The notes beneath the pieces are model-generated. The model had not been told where the DNA came from, ran no database searches, and worked only from the letters and a program-made list of their open reading frames with translations. This document shows positions 1 to 7,745 of a stretch of 64,000 nt of DNA, one piece after another. The DNA comes from an uncultured Rhodopila sp. (GTDB lineage Bacteria; Pseudomonadota; Alphaproteobacteria; Acetobacterales; Acetobacteraceae), in NCBI RefSeq assembly GCF_903915725.1, contig NZ_CAIWTY010000090.1, forward strand, positions 62,001 through 126,000, in the 5' to 3' direction. Made by a program: the position numbers and the translations under genes. Positions within the stretch are counted from its first letter, which is position 1. Each line of letters begins with the position of its first letter.

Positions 1-871
1 GGCGGACATCCGTTACCATCGTTACGCCGGCGTCTTCCCAGCGCGGACGGCCGGCGGCGAAACGATCCTCGATCACCCATTGGCTGAACGGTTCCGCCAC
101 CACCGGCCATGCATCGCGGTAGCCGAGCCGCTGCACCGCCGCCCGATCGGCCTCGGTCGTCGCCGGCACGATGCGATCGACCATGGTGCAGGGAAACGCC
201 GTGTCGCCGATAATGCTTTCGCCACGTTGCGGGTCGTACAGCATGGCGTAACGGGCGAGGACACGGGCCACCGTCTCGCCATTGCTGGGCAGGTTGTCGC
301 AGACTAACAGCGTGCAGCGCCCGGCACCGGTTTCGTGCCGGCGTCGCAGCGCCTCCACCAACAGGCCCGGCAGCGTCGCCGGGAAACGGTCCTTCTGCAA
401 ATCGGCGACAATCCCGGGATGCGTCTCATCCAGGCTGCCGGTCGCCGCATCCAGGCAATACGCCTTTTCCGTCACCGTCAGGCTGATGATGCGGGTGCGC
501 GGATCGACCAGCGCCGCCAAGGCGCGCTCCGGCGTCTCGGGCACGGTGACCGTCTCCAGAACCGCGCCAACCACCCGGGATCGGTCGCCCTCCGCGCTAC
601 GCTCCAGAACCGTGTAAAGCCCGTCCTGGGGGGCCAGCGCGTCCCGCACGTCACTGGAGCGCAGGCTGAGACCGATGATGCCCCAGTCCCCCTCCCCGGC
701 CGCCAGGCGATCGTCGGTGTAGACCGCCTGATGCGCGCGGTGAAACGCCCCCAGGCCGAGATGCACGATGCCCGGTCGAACCTCGCGGCGGTCGTAGGCC
801 GGCCGGGCGACAAGCTGCGGAAGCTCGGCCATCACGCGGTTGCACAGACGGGGAAGCCTTTCGGGCGCCAT
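1..871 (-). CDS. mannitol dehydrogenase family oxidoreductase (fructuronate reductase-like), 3' end outside window
   Basis: NAD(P)-dependent polyol/uronate oxidoreductase of the long-chain mannitol dehydrogenase family, the family of D-mannonate oxidoreductase. The first 290 codons are in the window. The N-terminal Rossmann motif is plain: GIVHLGLGAFHRAH at about residues 29-42, then a stretch matching the family's DxL region and QDGLYT. The start ATG at 869-871 lies 3 bp after the stop of the upstream MFS gene, so the two are probably one transcript with the GntR regulator. Fructuronate reductase is the best guess because the neighbour is a hexuronate-type carrier; mannitol or sorbitol dehydrogenase is an alternative. 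The C-terminal substrate domain is not visible. Confidence 0.85.
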   Translation of the reverse strand, partial: MAPERLPRLCNRVMAELPQLVARPAYDRREVRPGIVHLGLGAFHRAHQAVYTDDRLAAGEGDWGIIGLSLRSSDVRDALAPQDGLYTVLERSAEGDRSRVVGAVLETVTVPETPERALAALVDPRTRIISLTVTEKAYCLDAATGSLDETHPGIVADLQKDRFPATLPGLLVEALRRRHETGAGRCTLLVCDNLPSNGETVARVLARYAMLYDPQRGESIIGDTAFPCTMVDRIVPATTEADRAAVQRLGYRDAWPVVAEPFSQWVIEDRFAAGRPRWEDAGVTMVTDVR

Positions 872-874
872 CGG

Positions 875-2164
875 TCAATGCGCCGGAGCGATAGGCGACC
901 GCATCCCGGACGCCGCTACCGGCGAGATTGGCCGCACGAACACCAGGACGCACACGACGCCCATGATCGCGATGCCGCCGGCCAGCACGAACGCACTGGT
1001 GAAGGCGCCGGTTGACTGCACGATGAACCCAGTCACCGCCGGCCCGATAATGCCGGCGCAGTTGGCCATCATGTGAATGAATCCGCCGACACCGCCGATG
1101 TTCTCGCCGCGCACCGTGTCCTGCAGGATCGCCCAGTAGGTGCTGCCGGTCAGATACAGGAAGAACACCGCCCCGCTCATCAACATCAGCGCACTGCCGA
1201 CGGTGGTGACCAGCCCCGCCAGCGCCACGCACACCGCCGAGACGCTCAGGCACACCGTCAGCACCAGTTTGCGGGCGAACAGCGCGCGCCCGGTGGCGCG
1301 GAACACCGCGTCGGACACCGCGCCGCCCGCCGCCAGGCCGCAGAAACCCAGCACCCAGGGCAGCACCGTCGCGATGCTCATGTCCTTGATGCTGAGGTGC
1401 TGCGCCATGGTCAGGTAGCTGGGGAACCAGGTCAGAAAGAAGAACAGGATGTAGTTGTAGCCAAAAAATGCCAGCCCGGTTGCCAGCACGACCGGCTGCC
1501 GCAGGTAAAACCCCAACGGCTGCGGCGCCAATCCCGCCGTGGGATCTGCGTGGTCGCCCTCGATCTCCTGAAGTTCTTCCGCTGTGATCGACGGATGCTC
1601 AAGCGGCGTTTCGCTGGCGAATTTCATCCAGAACAGCAGCCAAACAAAGCCCAGCGCGCCGATGGCCACAAACGAAACCCTCCACCCGAACGCCACCGCC
1701 AGCAATCCGACGATCGGCCCGGCGATCGCGCCGCCCAACGGCGTGCCGCAATTGGCAAACCCCACCGCGCTGGCCGCCTCCCGGTGCGGGAACCAGTTAT
1801 TGACCACCTTGTTGATGGTGGCGGACAGCGGACCTTCGCCGACGCCGAAGAAAACCCGGATCACAAGCAGAGTAACGAACCCGGTCGCCGCCGCGGTCAG
1901 GGCGCAAAAAGCCGACCAGACGGCCATGGCGAGGGTGAAGACGCGCTTGCCGCCGAGCTTGTCGGAGGCCCAGCCACCAATGAAGTTGAATATAGCATAG
2001 CCGAAAAAGAAACTGGAGAATATCATTCCCAAATCGGCCGGCCCCAGGCCGAGGTCCCTGGACACCAAAGGTGCCGCCACCGACAGCGCGGAACGGTCGA
2101 GATAATTGACCATCCCGGCCAGGAACAGCAGGAACACAAGCTGCCAGCGTTTCTTCTTGATCAT
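875..2164 (-). CDS. MFS transporter, anion:cation symporter (hexuronate/ExuT-like) family
   Basis: Inner-membrane proton symporter of 429 aa with about 12 hydrophobic segments. The NYLDRSALSVAAP motif after the first helix and the GxxSDKLGGKRVF loop between helices 2 and 3 are typical of the ACS family, which imports hexuronates, aldonates and related organic acids. The start at 2164 is preferred over a longer frame because GAGGAAA sits 6 bp upstream. It lies between the GntR regulator and the mannitol-dehydrogenase-family enzyme on the same strand, which suggests uptake of the sugar acid that the enzyme and the divergent dehydrogenase oxidise. The exact substrate cannot be read from sequence. 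Confidence 0.88.
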   Translation of the reverse strand: MIKKKRWQLVFLLFLAGMVNYLDRSALSVAAPLVSRDLGLGPADLGMIFSSFFFGYAIFNFIGGWASDKLGGKRVFTLAMAVWSAFCALTAAATGFVTLLVIRVFFGVGEGPLSATINKVVNNWFPHREAASAVGFANCGTPLGGAIAGPIVGLLAVAFGWRVSFVAIGALGFVWLLFWMKFASETPLEHPSITAEELQEIEGDHADPTAGLAPQPLGFYLRQPVVLATGLAFFGYNYILFFFLTWFPSYLTMAQHLSIKDMSIATVLPWVLGFCGLAAGGAVSDAVFRATGRALFARKLVLTVCLSVSAVCVALAGLVTTVGSALMLMSGAVFFLYLTGSTYWAILQDTVRGENIGGVGGFIHMMANCAGIIGPAVTGFIVQSTGAFTSAFVLAGGIAIMGVVCVLVFVRPISPVAASGMRSPIAPAH

Positions 2165-2219
2165 GACGTTTCCTCGTTCTTCTTCGGCAGGCATCGTCCT
2201 CCTGCCGCAGCGATACTTT

Positions 2220-2909
2220 TCAGTGACCGGGCAACGATGCCGCCCCGGCCTGGTCGAGGTTGAGCTGTTCGATCGTGGCGTAGACTTCGCGCAGATGCAC
2301 CCGCAGCGACGCCTCAGCGATATCCGGATCGCGTTGACTGACGGCCTCGACGATCGCCTGGTGCTGCGTGATCAAATGCGGGATGTGCTCGGCCACCGGC
2401 AGGCTCAGCCAGCGCACGCGGTCGAGGTGGTGCTTGCTGTGCTGGATCACCCGCCACACGCCCGACCGTTTTGCCAGATCACAGAATTGCTGATGCAGCA
2501 GTTCATCAAGCTCGTAAAATTGAACTGTGTCGCCAGCTTCGTGCGCAGCGCGCTGGCGGCCGATGGTTCCGCGCAGCAAAGCCATGCCAATGCCATCAAC
2601 TGTCGCGGCAACGTCACGGATCACTGCGCATTCCAGGTGTTCGCGGATGAATTGCGCCTCACTGACTGCGGTGACGCTGACGGGGGCCACATAGATGCCG
2701 GCTTGCGGAAACATCCTTACAAGTCCTTCATCTGCGAGGCGCAGCAATGCCTCTCGCACCGGCGTCCGGCTGACGCCGAGGCGCTCACCCAGCTCGGCTT
2801 CGGAAATGCGACTGCCCGGCGGCATGGTGGCGCGGACGATCATCTCCCGCACCGCCTGATAGACAGTATCCGACAGGCGAGGTCTCGAAAGCGGCACAAC
2901 GGTTGCCAT
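2220..2909 (-). CDS. GntR family (FadR subfamily) transcriptional regulator
   Basis: A 229-aa regulator. The N-terminal winged helix (residues about 10-75) contains GERLGVSRTPVREALLRL, the classical GntR recognition segment. The C-terminal all-helical FCD ligand domain (about 85-220) binds carboxylic acids in this subfamily. ATG at 2909 is chosen over a TTG two codons upstream. It heads a leftward run with the carrier and the mannitol-dehydrogenase-family gene and is divergent from the idonate-type dehydrogenase. A 14-bp perfect palindrome sits 10 bp before its start, so autoregulation and control of both directions is likely (inference). Confidence 0.9.
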   Translation of the reverse strand: MATVVPLSRPRLSDTVYQAVREMIVRATMPPGSRISEAELGERLGVSRTPVREALLRLADEGLVRMFPQAGIYVAPVSVTAVSEAQFIREHLECAVIRDVAATVDGIGMALLRGTIGRQRAAHEAGDTVQFYELDELLHQQFCDLAKRSGVWRVIQHSKHHLDRVRWLSLPVAEHIPHLITQHQAIVEAVSQRDPDIAEASLRVHLREVYATIEQLNLDQAGAASLPGH

Positions 2910-2919
2910 GCCCAAGGTA

Positions 2920-2933
2920 ATATATTAATATAT
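2920..2933. promoter_or_regulatory. candidate GntR operator: 14-bp perfect palindrome
   Basis: ATATATTAATATAT is its own reverse complement and is strikingly AT-rich for this genome. It lies in the 50-bp divergent gap, 10 bp from the regulator start and 26 bp from the dehydrogenase start, where an operator would block both promoters. Binding by the adjacent regulator is inferred. Confidence 0.55.
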
Positions 2934-2959
2934 GAACACCATCAAGAGGAAATCGTCCC

Positions 2960-3997
2960 ATGCGCGCTTGTGTCATCCACCAGGCTGAGGACCTCCGGCT
3001 TGAGGAGCACGAAACACCCGCCGTCACGCCGCACGGCGTGCTGGTCCGGATCCGCGCGGGCGGTATCTGCGGCTCCGACCTGCACTATTATTTTGAAGGC
3101 CGGAACGGCGATTTCCTGGTCCGCGAGCCGTTCATCCCGGGCCACGAAGTCGCTGGCGAGGTCGCCGAAACCGGCGCCGAAGTGACCCGCATCAAGGCCG
3201 GGCAGCGCGTGGCGATCCATCCCGGGCGCAATTGCGGGCGCTGCTTCGCCTGCCGCGAGGGGAAGGGCAATCTCTGCCGCAACGTGTTCTTTATGGGCAG
3301 TGCGAGCCGGTTCCCGCACATGCAGGGCGGCTTCGCGGACTACGTGCTGGTGGATGAAAGCCAGTGCTATCCGGTGTCGCAGAACCTGCCCTTCGCGACG
3401 GCGGCGTTCGCCGAACCGCTCGCGGTCGCGCTGCACGCGGTGGAGCGGGCCGGGCCGATGCTCGGGCGCTCGGTGCTGATAACCGGCGCCGGCCCCATCG
3501 GTCTGCTGGTCCTGTTGGCCGCGCGGCGCGCCGGGGCGGAAACGATCTGCATCACCGATATCCTGGACGAGCCGCTGGCGCTGGCGCGGCGCGTCGGTGC
3601 CGACACGGCGATCAATGTCGGCCGCGACGGCGACAAGCTGGCGGCGGAAATCGAGCGTGCGGCCGGTTTCGAGATCGCCTTTGAGGTGTCCGGCAATCCG
3701 GCGGGGCTGGCGACGTGTCTTGAATCGGTGCGCCCGGGCGGGACGGTGGTGCAGGTGGGAACTCTGCCGCCCGGCAAGTTTCCCGTCGCCGGCAACCTGG
3801 TCATGGCCAAGGAAATCGATCTACGCGGGGCCATGCGCTTCGACCGCGAGTTCGCGCATTCCGTCGCGTGCCTGGATCGCGGGCTGATCGACGTGTCGCC
3901 GCTGCTCACCGCGTCCGTACCGGCCGCGGAGGCGTCCTCCGCGTTCAGTCTGGCGAAGCAGCGCGACAAGCATTCAAAGGTGCAAATCGTCTTCTGA
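2960..3997 (+). CDS. zinc-dependent alcohol dehydrogenase, L-idonate 5-dehydrogenase-like
   Basis: Medium-chain dehydrogenase/reductase of 345 aa. It has the catalytic zinc site (CGSDLHYY near residue 38 and GHE near 62), the four-cysteine structural zinc lobe (CGRCFACREGKGNLC around 93-107) and a GAGPIG nucleotide-binding turn near 174. Best match by motif is L-idonate 5-dehydrogenase, which interconverts L-idonate and 5-keto-D-gluconate; sorbitol/threonine dehydrogenases are close relatives. AGAGGA is 9 bp before the start. It is transcribed away from the GntR regulator and probably belongs to the same sugar-acid regulon. Confidence 0.85.
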   Translation: MRACVIHQAEDLRLEEHETPAVTPHGVLVRIRAGGICGSDLHYYFEGRNGDFLVREPFIPGHEVAGEVAETGAEVTRIKAGQRVAIHPGRNCGRCFACREGKGNLCRNVFFMGSASRFPHMQGGFADYVLVDESQCYPVSQNLPFATAAFAEPLAVALHAVERAGPMLGRSVLITGAGPIGLLVLLAARRAGAETICITDILDEPLALARRVGADTAINVGRDGDKLAAEIERAAGFEIAFEVSGNPAGLATCLESVRPGGTVVQVGTLPPGKFPVAGNLVMAKEIDLRGAMRFDREFAHSVACLDRGLIDVSPLLTASVPAAEASSAFSLAKQRDKHSKVQIVF

Positions 3998-4033
3998 GCC
4001 GCGGGCCGGCGCGATCCCTGAACGGGCGGGGAC

Positions 4034-5080
4034 TCAGCCGGCAGAATCGGGATGCTTCTGCACGATCACACCGTACCAGCCGAGACCCCGATAGGTCTCA
4101 TAGCCGGGCGTCAAAGCGAATGCGGTCATGTTTCCGTCGCTATCCAGATAATATCCGTCCTTGGCGCCACTCCGGACGGATAACGGGAAAACGTCCGTGA
4201 GAATCCCCTCCCCGTCGGACGCGGCGATGACCCGATGCCGGGAGTCGAGCAGGAGGCAGCGCGTGCGTGCCCGTTCCTCGGCGCTCAGTCTGACGCTTCC
4301 GGCAACGCTTTTGGCCTGCGGTTGCCAATCGAAAAAGATGCCCAGCGCACCGAGCGGTTTGCCCGTGGCGTCACCCCCGGTCCGCACCGCGGTCGCGTAA
4401 GTGGCGACCTGCGCACCGCCCAGGGCGGTGGCGATGTCCGCGTCAAGTGCGGCATAGTCATCGCCGGAGCGTGTCGCCATCGCGGCGAGGAACCAGGCCT
4501 CATGGGAAACGTCCACACCGATTGCGCCCGGATAAACATCCGGCCGGCCGTTTGCGATCACCCGGCCGCTCCCGTCCGCGATCCAGAGATCGAGGTAGAC
4601 CGTGTAGCTTCTGAGGATCACGCCAAGACGCTTTGACGCATGCGCGGCATTCCCCGTCCCGGGGTGCTCCAGCGCATCGACAACCGCCGCATCGGTTGCC
4701 CACCAGCGAACGTCGCAGGATCGCTCATACAGATTGCGGTCGATGATCTCGATCATGTTCAGGGCCTGATCCACCAGCCGCTGACCGCGCACCTGTTCGG
4801 CCATCAGCCGCCCGAGGCTGATCAGTTCGGCTATCGATCCGGCCAGTTCAGACGACAAAGCCGCGGCGATGTCCGTGATGCGTTGGGAAACACCTTTGAC
4901 CTCGTTGGCAACGACGGAGAAGCCCAGTCCAGCCTCTCCCGCCCGGGCGGCTTCGATCAACGCATTGAGTGCCAGGATTTTGGTGCCGTGAGTCACGCCA
5001 TTGATCTGATGGATCTTCTGGTTGGCGATCGCACTGATACGCTCGGACAATTGTACTATACGCTCAGGCTCGGCATTCAT
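4034..5080 (-). CDS. soluble chemoreceptor with N-terminal signalling fragment and C-terminal Cache-like sensor
   Basis: A 348-aa protein with no membrane helix. The signalling hairpin tip comes first: KILALNALIEAARAGEAGLG at residues about 34-53, followed by FSVVANEVK, the CheA/CheW contact region. After a short helix, residues about 110-345 form a sensor that resembles single Cache/PDC domains (WIADGSGRVIANG, GVDVSHEAWFLAA, GALGIFFDWQ). The order is reversed from normal receptors, and the coiled coil is short. It is divergent from a second soluble chemoreceptor 296 bp away. It probably reports a cytoplasmic cue to a chemotaxis array; no che genes are in the window. Confidence 0.75.
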   Translation of the reverse strand: MNAEPERIVQLSERISAIANQKIHQINGVTHGTKILALNALIEAARAGEAGLGFSVVANEVKGVSQRITDIAAALSSELAGSIAELISLGRLMAEQVRGQRLVDQALNMIEIIDRNLYERSCDVRWWATDAAVVDALEHPGTGNAAHASKRLGVILRSYTVYLDLWIADGSGRVIANGRPDVYPGAIGVDVSHEAWFLAAMATRSGDDYAALDADIATALGGAQVATYATAVRTGGDATGKPLGALGIFFDWQPQAKSVAGSVRLSAEERARTRCLLLDSRHRVIAASDGEGILTDVFPLSVRSGAKDGYYLDSDGNMTAFALTPGYETYRGLGWYGVIVQKHPDSAG

Positions 5081-5376
5081 TGAATTGGCTCGCTGCAGAA
5101 TGCGGCCACGATATCAGCTGCGCCCTCTGAAGAGGTTAACGCCGGGAAAGAAATCGGTGTCGCGGTGCGGGACCCCGATATTAATCATTTGTTCATCTTT
5201 ATTTGCTACTACGGATCTTCGTCCCACTAACAAAGGACAACAGCGGGCTGTGAACGTCCTTTACCTCGTCAGCCCGGGCACCGGACTGATGTTACCGCGC
5301 CGGTCATTGTCACCGGTTAGCGGCCTGAGCCCTTGGGGCCGGACGGCGGCAAGGGCATCCGCTAAAGGACACAAAC
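5081..5376. promoter_or_regulatory. divergent promoter region between two chemoreceptor genes
   Basis: This 296-bp gap must carry both promoters. An AT-richer stretch (about 5175-5235) is the likely RNA polymerase entry zone. AAAGGAC at 5364-5370 is the ribosome site of the rightward gene. No clear sigma-54 or sigma-28 motif was found by eye. Confidence 0.3.
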
Positions 5377-7545
5377 ATGTTGCCTAACGTTAGTAATCCC
5401 ACAGACGACACATTCGACCCGTCGGGCCGCCTGTCCTTTCTACAGTTGGACGAGGCGGCCCTGGCCCGCCTGCGCGGACTCCAACCGGAACTCTGCCGCG
5501 CCCTGCCCGGGGCAATGGAGGCGTTCTATTGCCATCTCCGGCGCGATCCGGAGGTCGCCCGCATGCTCGGCGACAGTATCCGGATGGCGCGGCTCTCCGC
5601 GGCTCAGCAACACCATTGGGCGGATCTGCTCGGTGGCGACATATCAGCAACCTATGCGAAACGCGCCGTCCGCATTGGCAATGTGCATGCTCGCGTCGGA
5701 TTGGAACCGAGCCGGTATATCGGCGGCTACTGCCTGGTGCTGGAGCGGCTGATCGGCACCCTGGTGGCGCGTCATCGCGGGCGTGCCGCGCTGACCGATG
5801 ACATCGCCGTCCTGCTGCGTGCGGCCTTTCTCGACATCGACCTCTCGATAACCGGCTGGCAGCGCAGCGAAGAGGCCGACCATATTCGCAAAGAAGTACT
5901 CGATCTGGCCGATATGATCGAACAGGAGGTCAACCTCGCTGTCGGCGACATCGGGCATCAGGCCGAGCGTCTCGCCGAGGGGGCTGTCCGGCTCGCCGCG
6001 GTGGCAACCGATGTACGCGCCTTCGCGGAAAGCGTGGAGACCGAGGTAACCTCCACCGTCGAAACCGTAAACGCGGTCGCCGCCGCGACGCGGGAGCTGG
6101 AAGCAACCAGCGGCAGGATCGCCGGCCAGATGGCGCAGGCCGCTTCGGTCACCGCGGACGCCGCCGGCGAGGCCGCATCCGCCAGCGAGGCTGTGCAGCT
6201 GCTGGCGCGCACCGCCCGGGAGATCGATGGCATCGTCCGGCTGGTGCGCGACATCGCCGGCAAAACCAACCTGCTCGCCCTGAACGCCACCATCGAGGCG
6301 GCGCGGGCCGGCGATGCCGGACGCGGCTTTGCCGTGGTCGCGACCGAGGTCAAAACGCTGGCCCGCCAGACCGAACAAGCCACCGGTGGCGTCGCCGCCC
6401 AGGCCGAAGCGATCAACCGCGGTGCCGGTGCCGCCGCCAGCCGCGTCGGCGATATCGGCACGCGCATTCGCGGTGTGGAGGACATCGCCGCCGGCATCGC
6501 CGCAGCGACCGGTCAGCAGCGGACCGCCGCTGCCGAGATCGCGCGCAACGTGGAGGCCACCGCTGCGCACACCCGTGTCGTTGCCGATCGGGTCCGCGGA
6601 TTGCTGGACAGTGCCGGGGTGACCGCTGAAACCGCCCGCAGTTTTGGCGACATGTCAGGGTTCATGAGCCGCGGCATCGGCGACCTGCCCCGGCGCATCG
6701 GCACCATGCTGCGTAATTCGCGGGCGGGCAGCCGCAGGAAGGAGGAGCGTGAGCCGCTCTGTCTTGGCGTCTCACTGAGTGCAGGGGCATTTTCGGCCAG
6801 GGGCATGACCGGCGACCTGTCGCCCGGCGGTGCGTTGGTGACCGTGAAGGCATCGCCGGAGATCGCCGGGCTCGAGGGCATCATCACACTGGATCGTGTC
6901 GGCGCTTTGCGGTGCCGCGTGGCCGGAATTTCCGGGATCGGCGTGCATGTGCAGTTCCTGGAAGTTCCGATGGCGGCGCGGGACGCGATTGCCGCCCGTC
7001 TGGCGGAGGCAAGGGCAATGAATCCGCCCATGGTGACGCTCTGCCAGCAAGCGGCTGCGGCGCTTGCGGCCGCTTTCGAGCAAGCGATCGCGGCGGGACG
7101 CTTTACCGAGCGTCAGGTGTTCGACACCGACTACGTTCCGGTCCCGGGATCCGACCCGGCGCAATATGTTTGCGCGGCCACGCAAGTCTGCGATGCACTG
7201 GTGCCTCAGATCACCGAGCCCTTAAAAGCCGCGGATTCCAGCATCGCGTTTTGCGCGCCGTGCGATCGGCATGGCTATATCGCCACTCACAACCGCGCCT
7301 ATAGCCAGCCTCAACGTGCCGGGGATCGCGCCTGGAACGTAAGCAACAGCCGCAATCGGCGGATTTTCGACGACCGCACCGGCCTGCTCGCCGCGCGCAA
7401 CACGCGGCCGATACTGATACAGGCCTATGCGAGGGATATGGGCCACGAAACCGTGCTGCTGAAGGAATTCGATGCGCCGATTATCGTTCACGGGCACCAC
7501 TGGGGTGCGATGCGACTGGCGGTGAAACCACCCTCCAGCGGTTGA
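5377..7545 (+). CDS. globin-coupled chemoreceptor with PilZ-like and C-terminal sensor domains
   Basis: A 722-aa soluble receptor in four parts. Residues about 15-165 are a globin-coupled sensor domain (HemAT-type); His104 in [10 protein letters not shown] aligns with the haem-ligating proximal histidine. Residues about 175-430 form the methyl-accepting coiled coil with its tip at [20 protein letters not shown]. Residues about 455-530 resemble PilZ, a c-di-GMP-binding fold. Residues 545-722 match the C-terminal sensor found on many alphaproteobacterial receptors ([28 protein letters not shown]). It likely senses oxygen, possibly modulated by c-di-GMP. The PilZ call is the weakest: the usual RxxxR motif is not clear. 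Confidence 0.8.
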   Translation: MLPNVSNPTDDTFDPSGRLSFLQLDEAALARLRGLQPELCRALPGAMEAFYCHLRRDPEVARMLGDSIRMARLSAAQQHHWADLLGGDISATYAKRAVRIGNVHARVGLEPSRYIGGYCLVLERLIGTLVARHRGRAALTDDIAVLLRAAFLDIDLSITGWQRSEEADHIRKEVLDLADMIEQEVNLAVGDIGHQAERLAEGAVRLAAVATDVRAFAESVETEVTSTVETVNAVAAATRELEATSGRIAGQMAQAASVTADAAGEAASASEAVQLLARTAREIDGIVRLVRDIAGKTNLLALNATIEAARAGDAGRGFAVVATEVKTLARQTEQATGGVAAQAEAINRGAGAAASRVGDIGTRIRGVEDIAAGIAAATGQQRTAAAEIARNVEATAAHTRVVADRVRGLLDSAGVTAETARSFGDMSGFMSRGIGDLPRRIGTMLRNSRAGSRRKEEREPLCLGVSLSAGAFSARGMTGDLSPGGALVTVKASPEIAGLEGIITLDRVGALRCRVAGISGIGVHVQFLEVPMAARDAIAARLAEARAMNPPMVTLCQQAAAALAAAFEQAIAAGRFTERQVFDTDYVPVPGSDPAQYVCAATQVCDALVPQITEPLKAADSSIAFCAPCDRHGYIATHNRAYSQPQRAGDRAWNVSNSRNRRIFDDRTGLLAARNTRPILIQAYARDMGHETVLLKEFDAPIIVHGHHWGAMRLAVKPPSSG

Positions 7546-7694
7546 AATGCCCGTGCGGAGATTGCCACATCGGCAGGGTCGCCAACGCACCGTGTCCCTA
7601 TGCCTGTCATTTCCTTGTACTGAGATTCCTCCGTTGATAAGGCGTCGTCTTAAATCGCCTGGCTTGGTTACTTGGGACAGGCGCTCGGGCAACG

Positions 7695-7727
7695 AAACAT
7701 CGCCGGAGTTAATCCCCGGCGATGTTT
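7695..7727. terminator. bidirectional stem-loop between convergent genes
   Basis: A perfect 12-bp stem (7695-7706 with 7716-7727) closes a 9-nt loop between the convergent chemoreceptor and glycosidase genes. The arms start AAACATCG and end CGATGTTT, so each strand ends in a short T run. No long U tract is present, so termination strength is uncertain. Confidence 0.6.
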
Positions 7728-7745
7728 GCCGTTACGCAACCGGAC

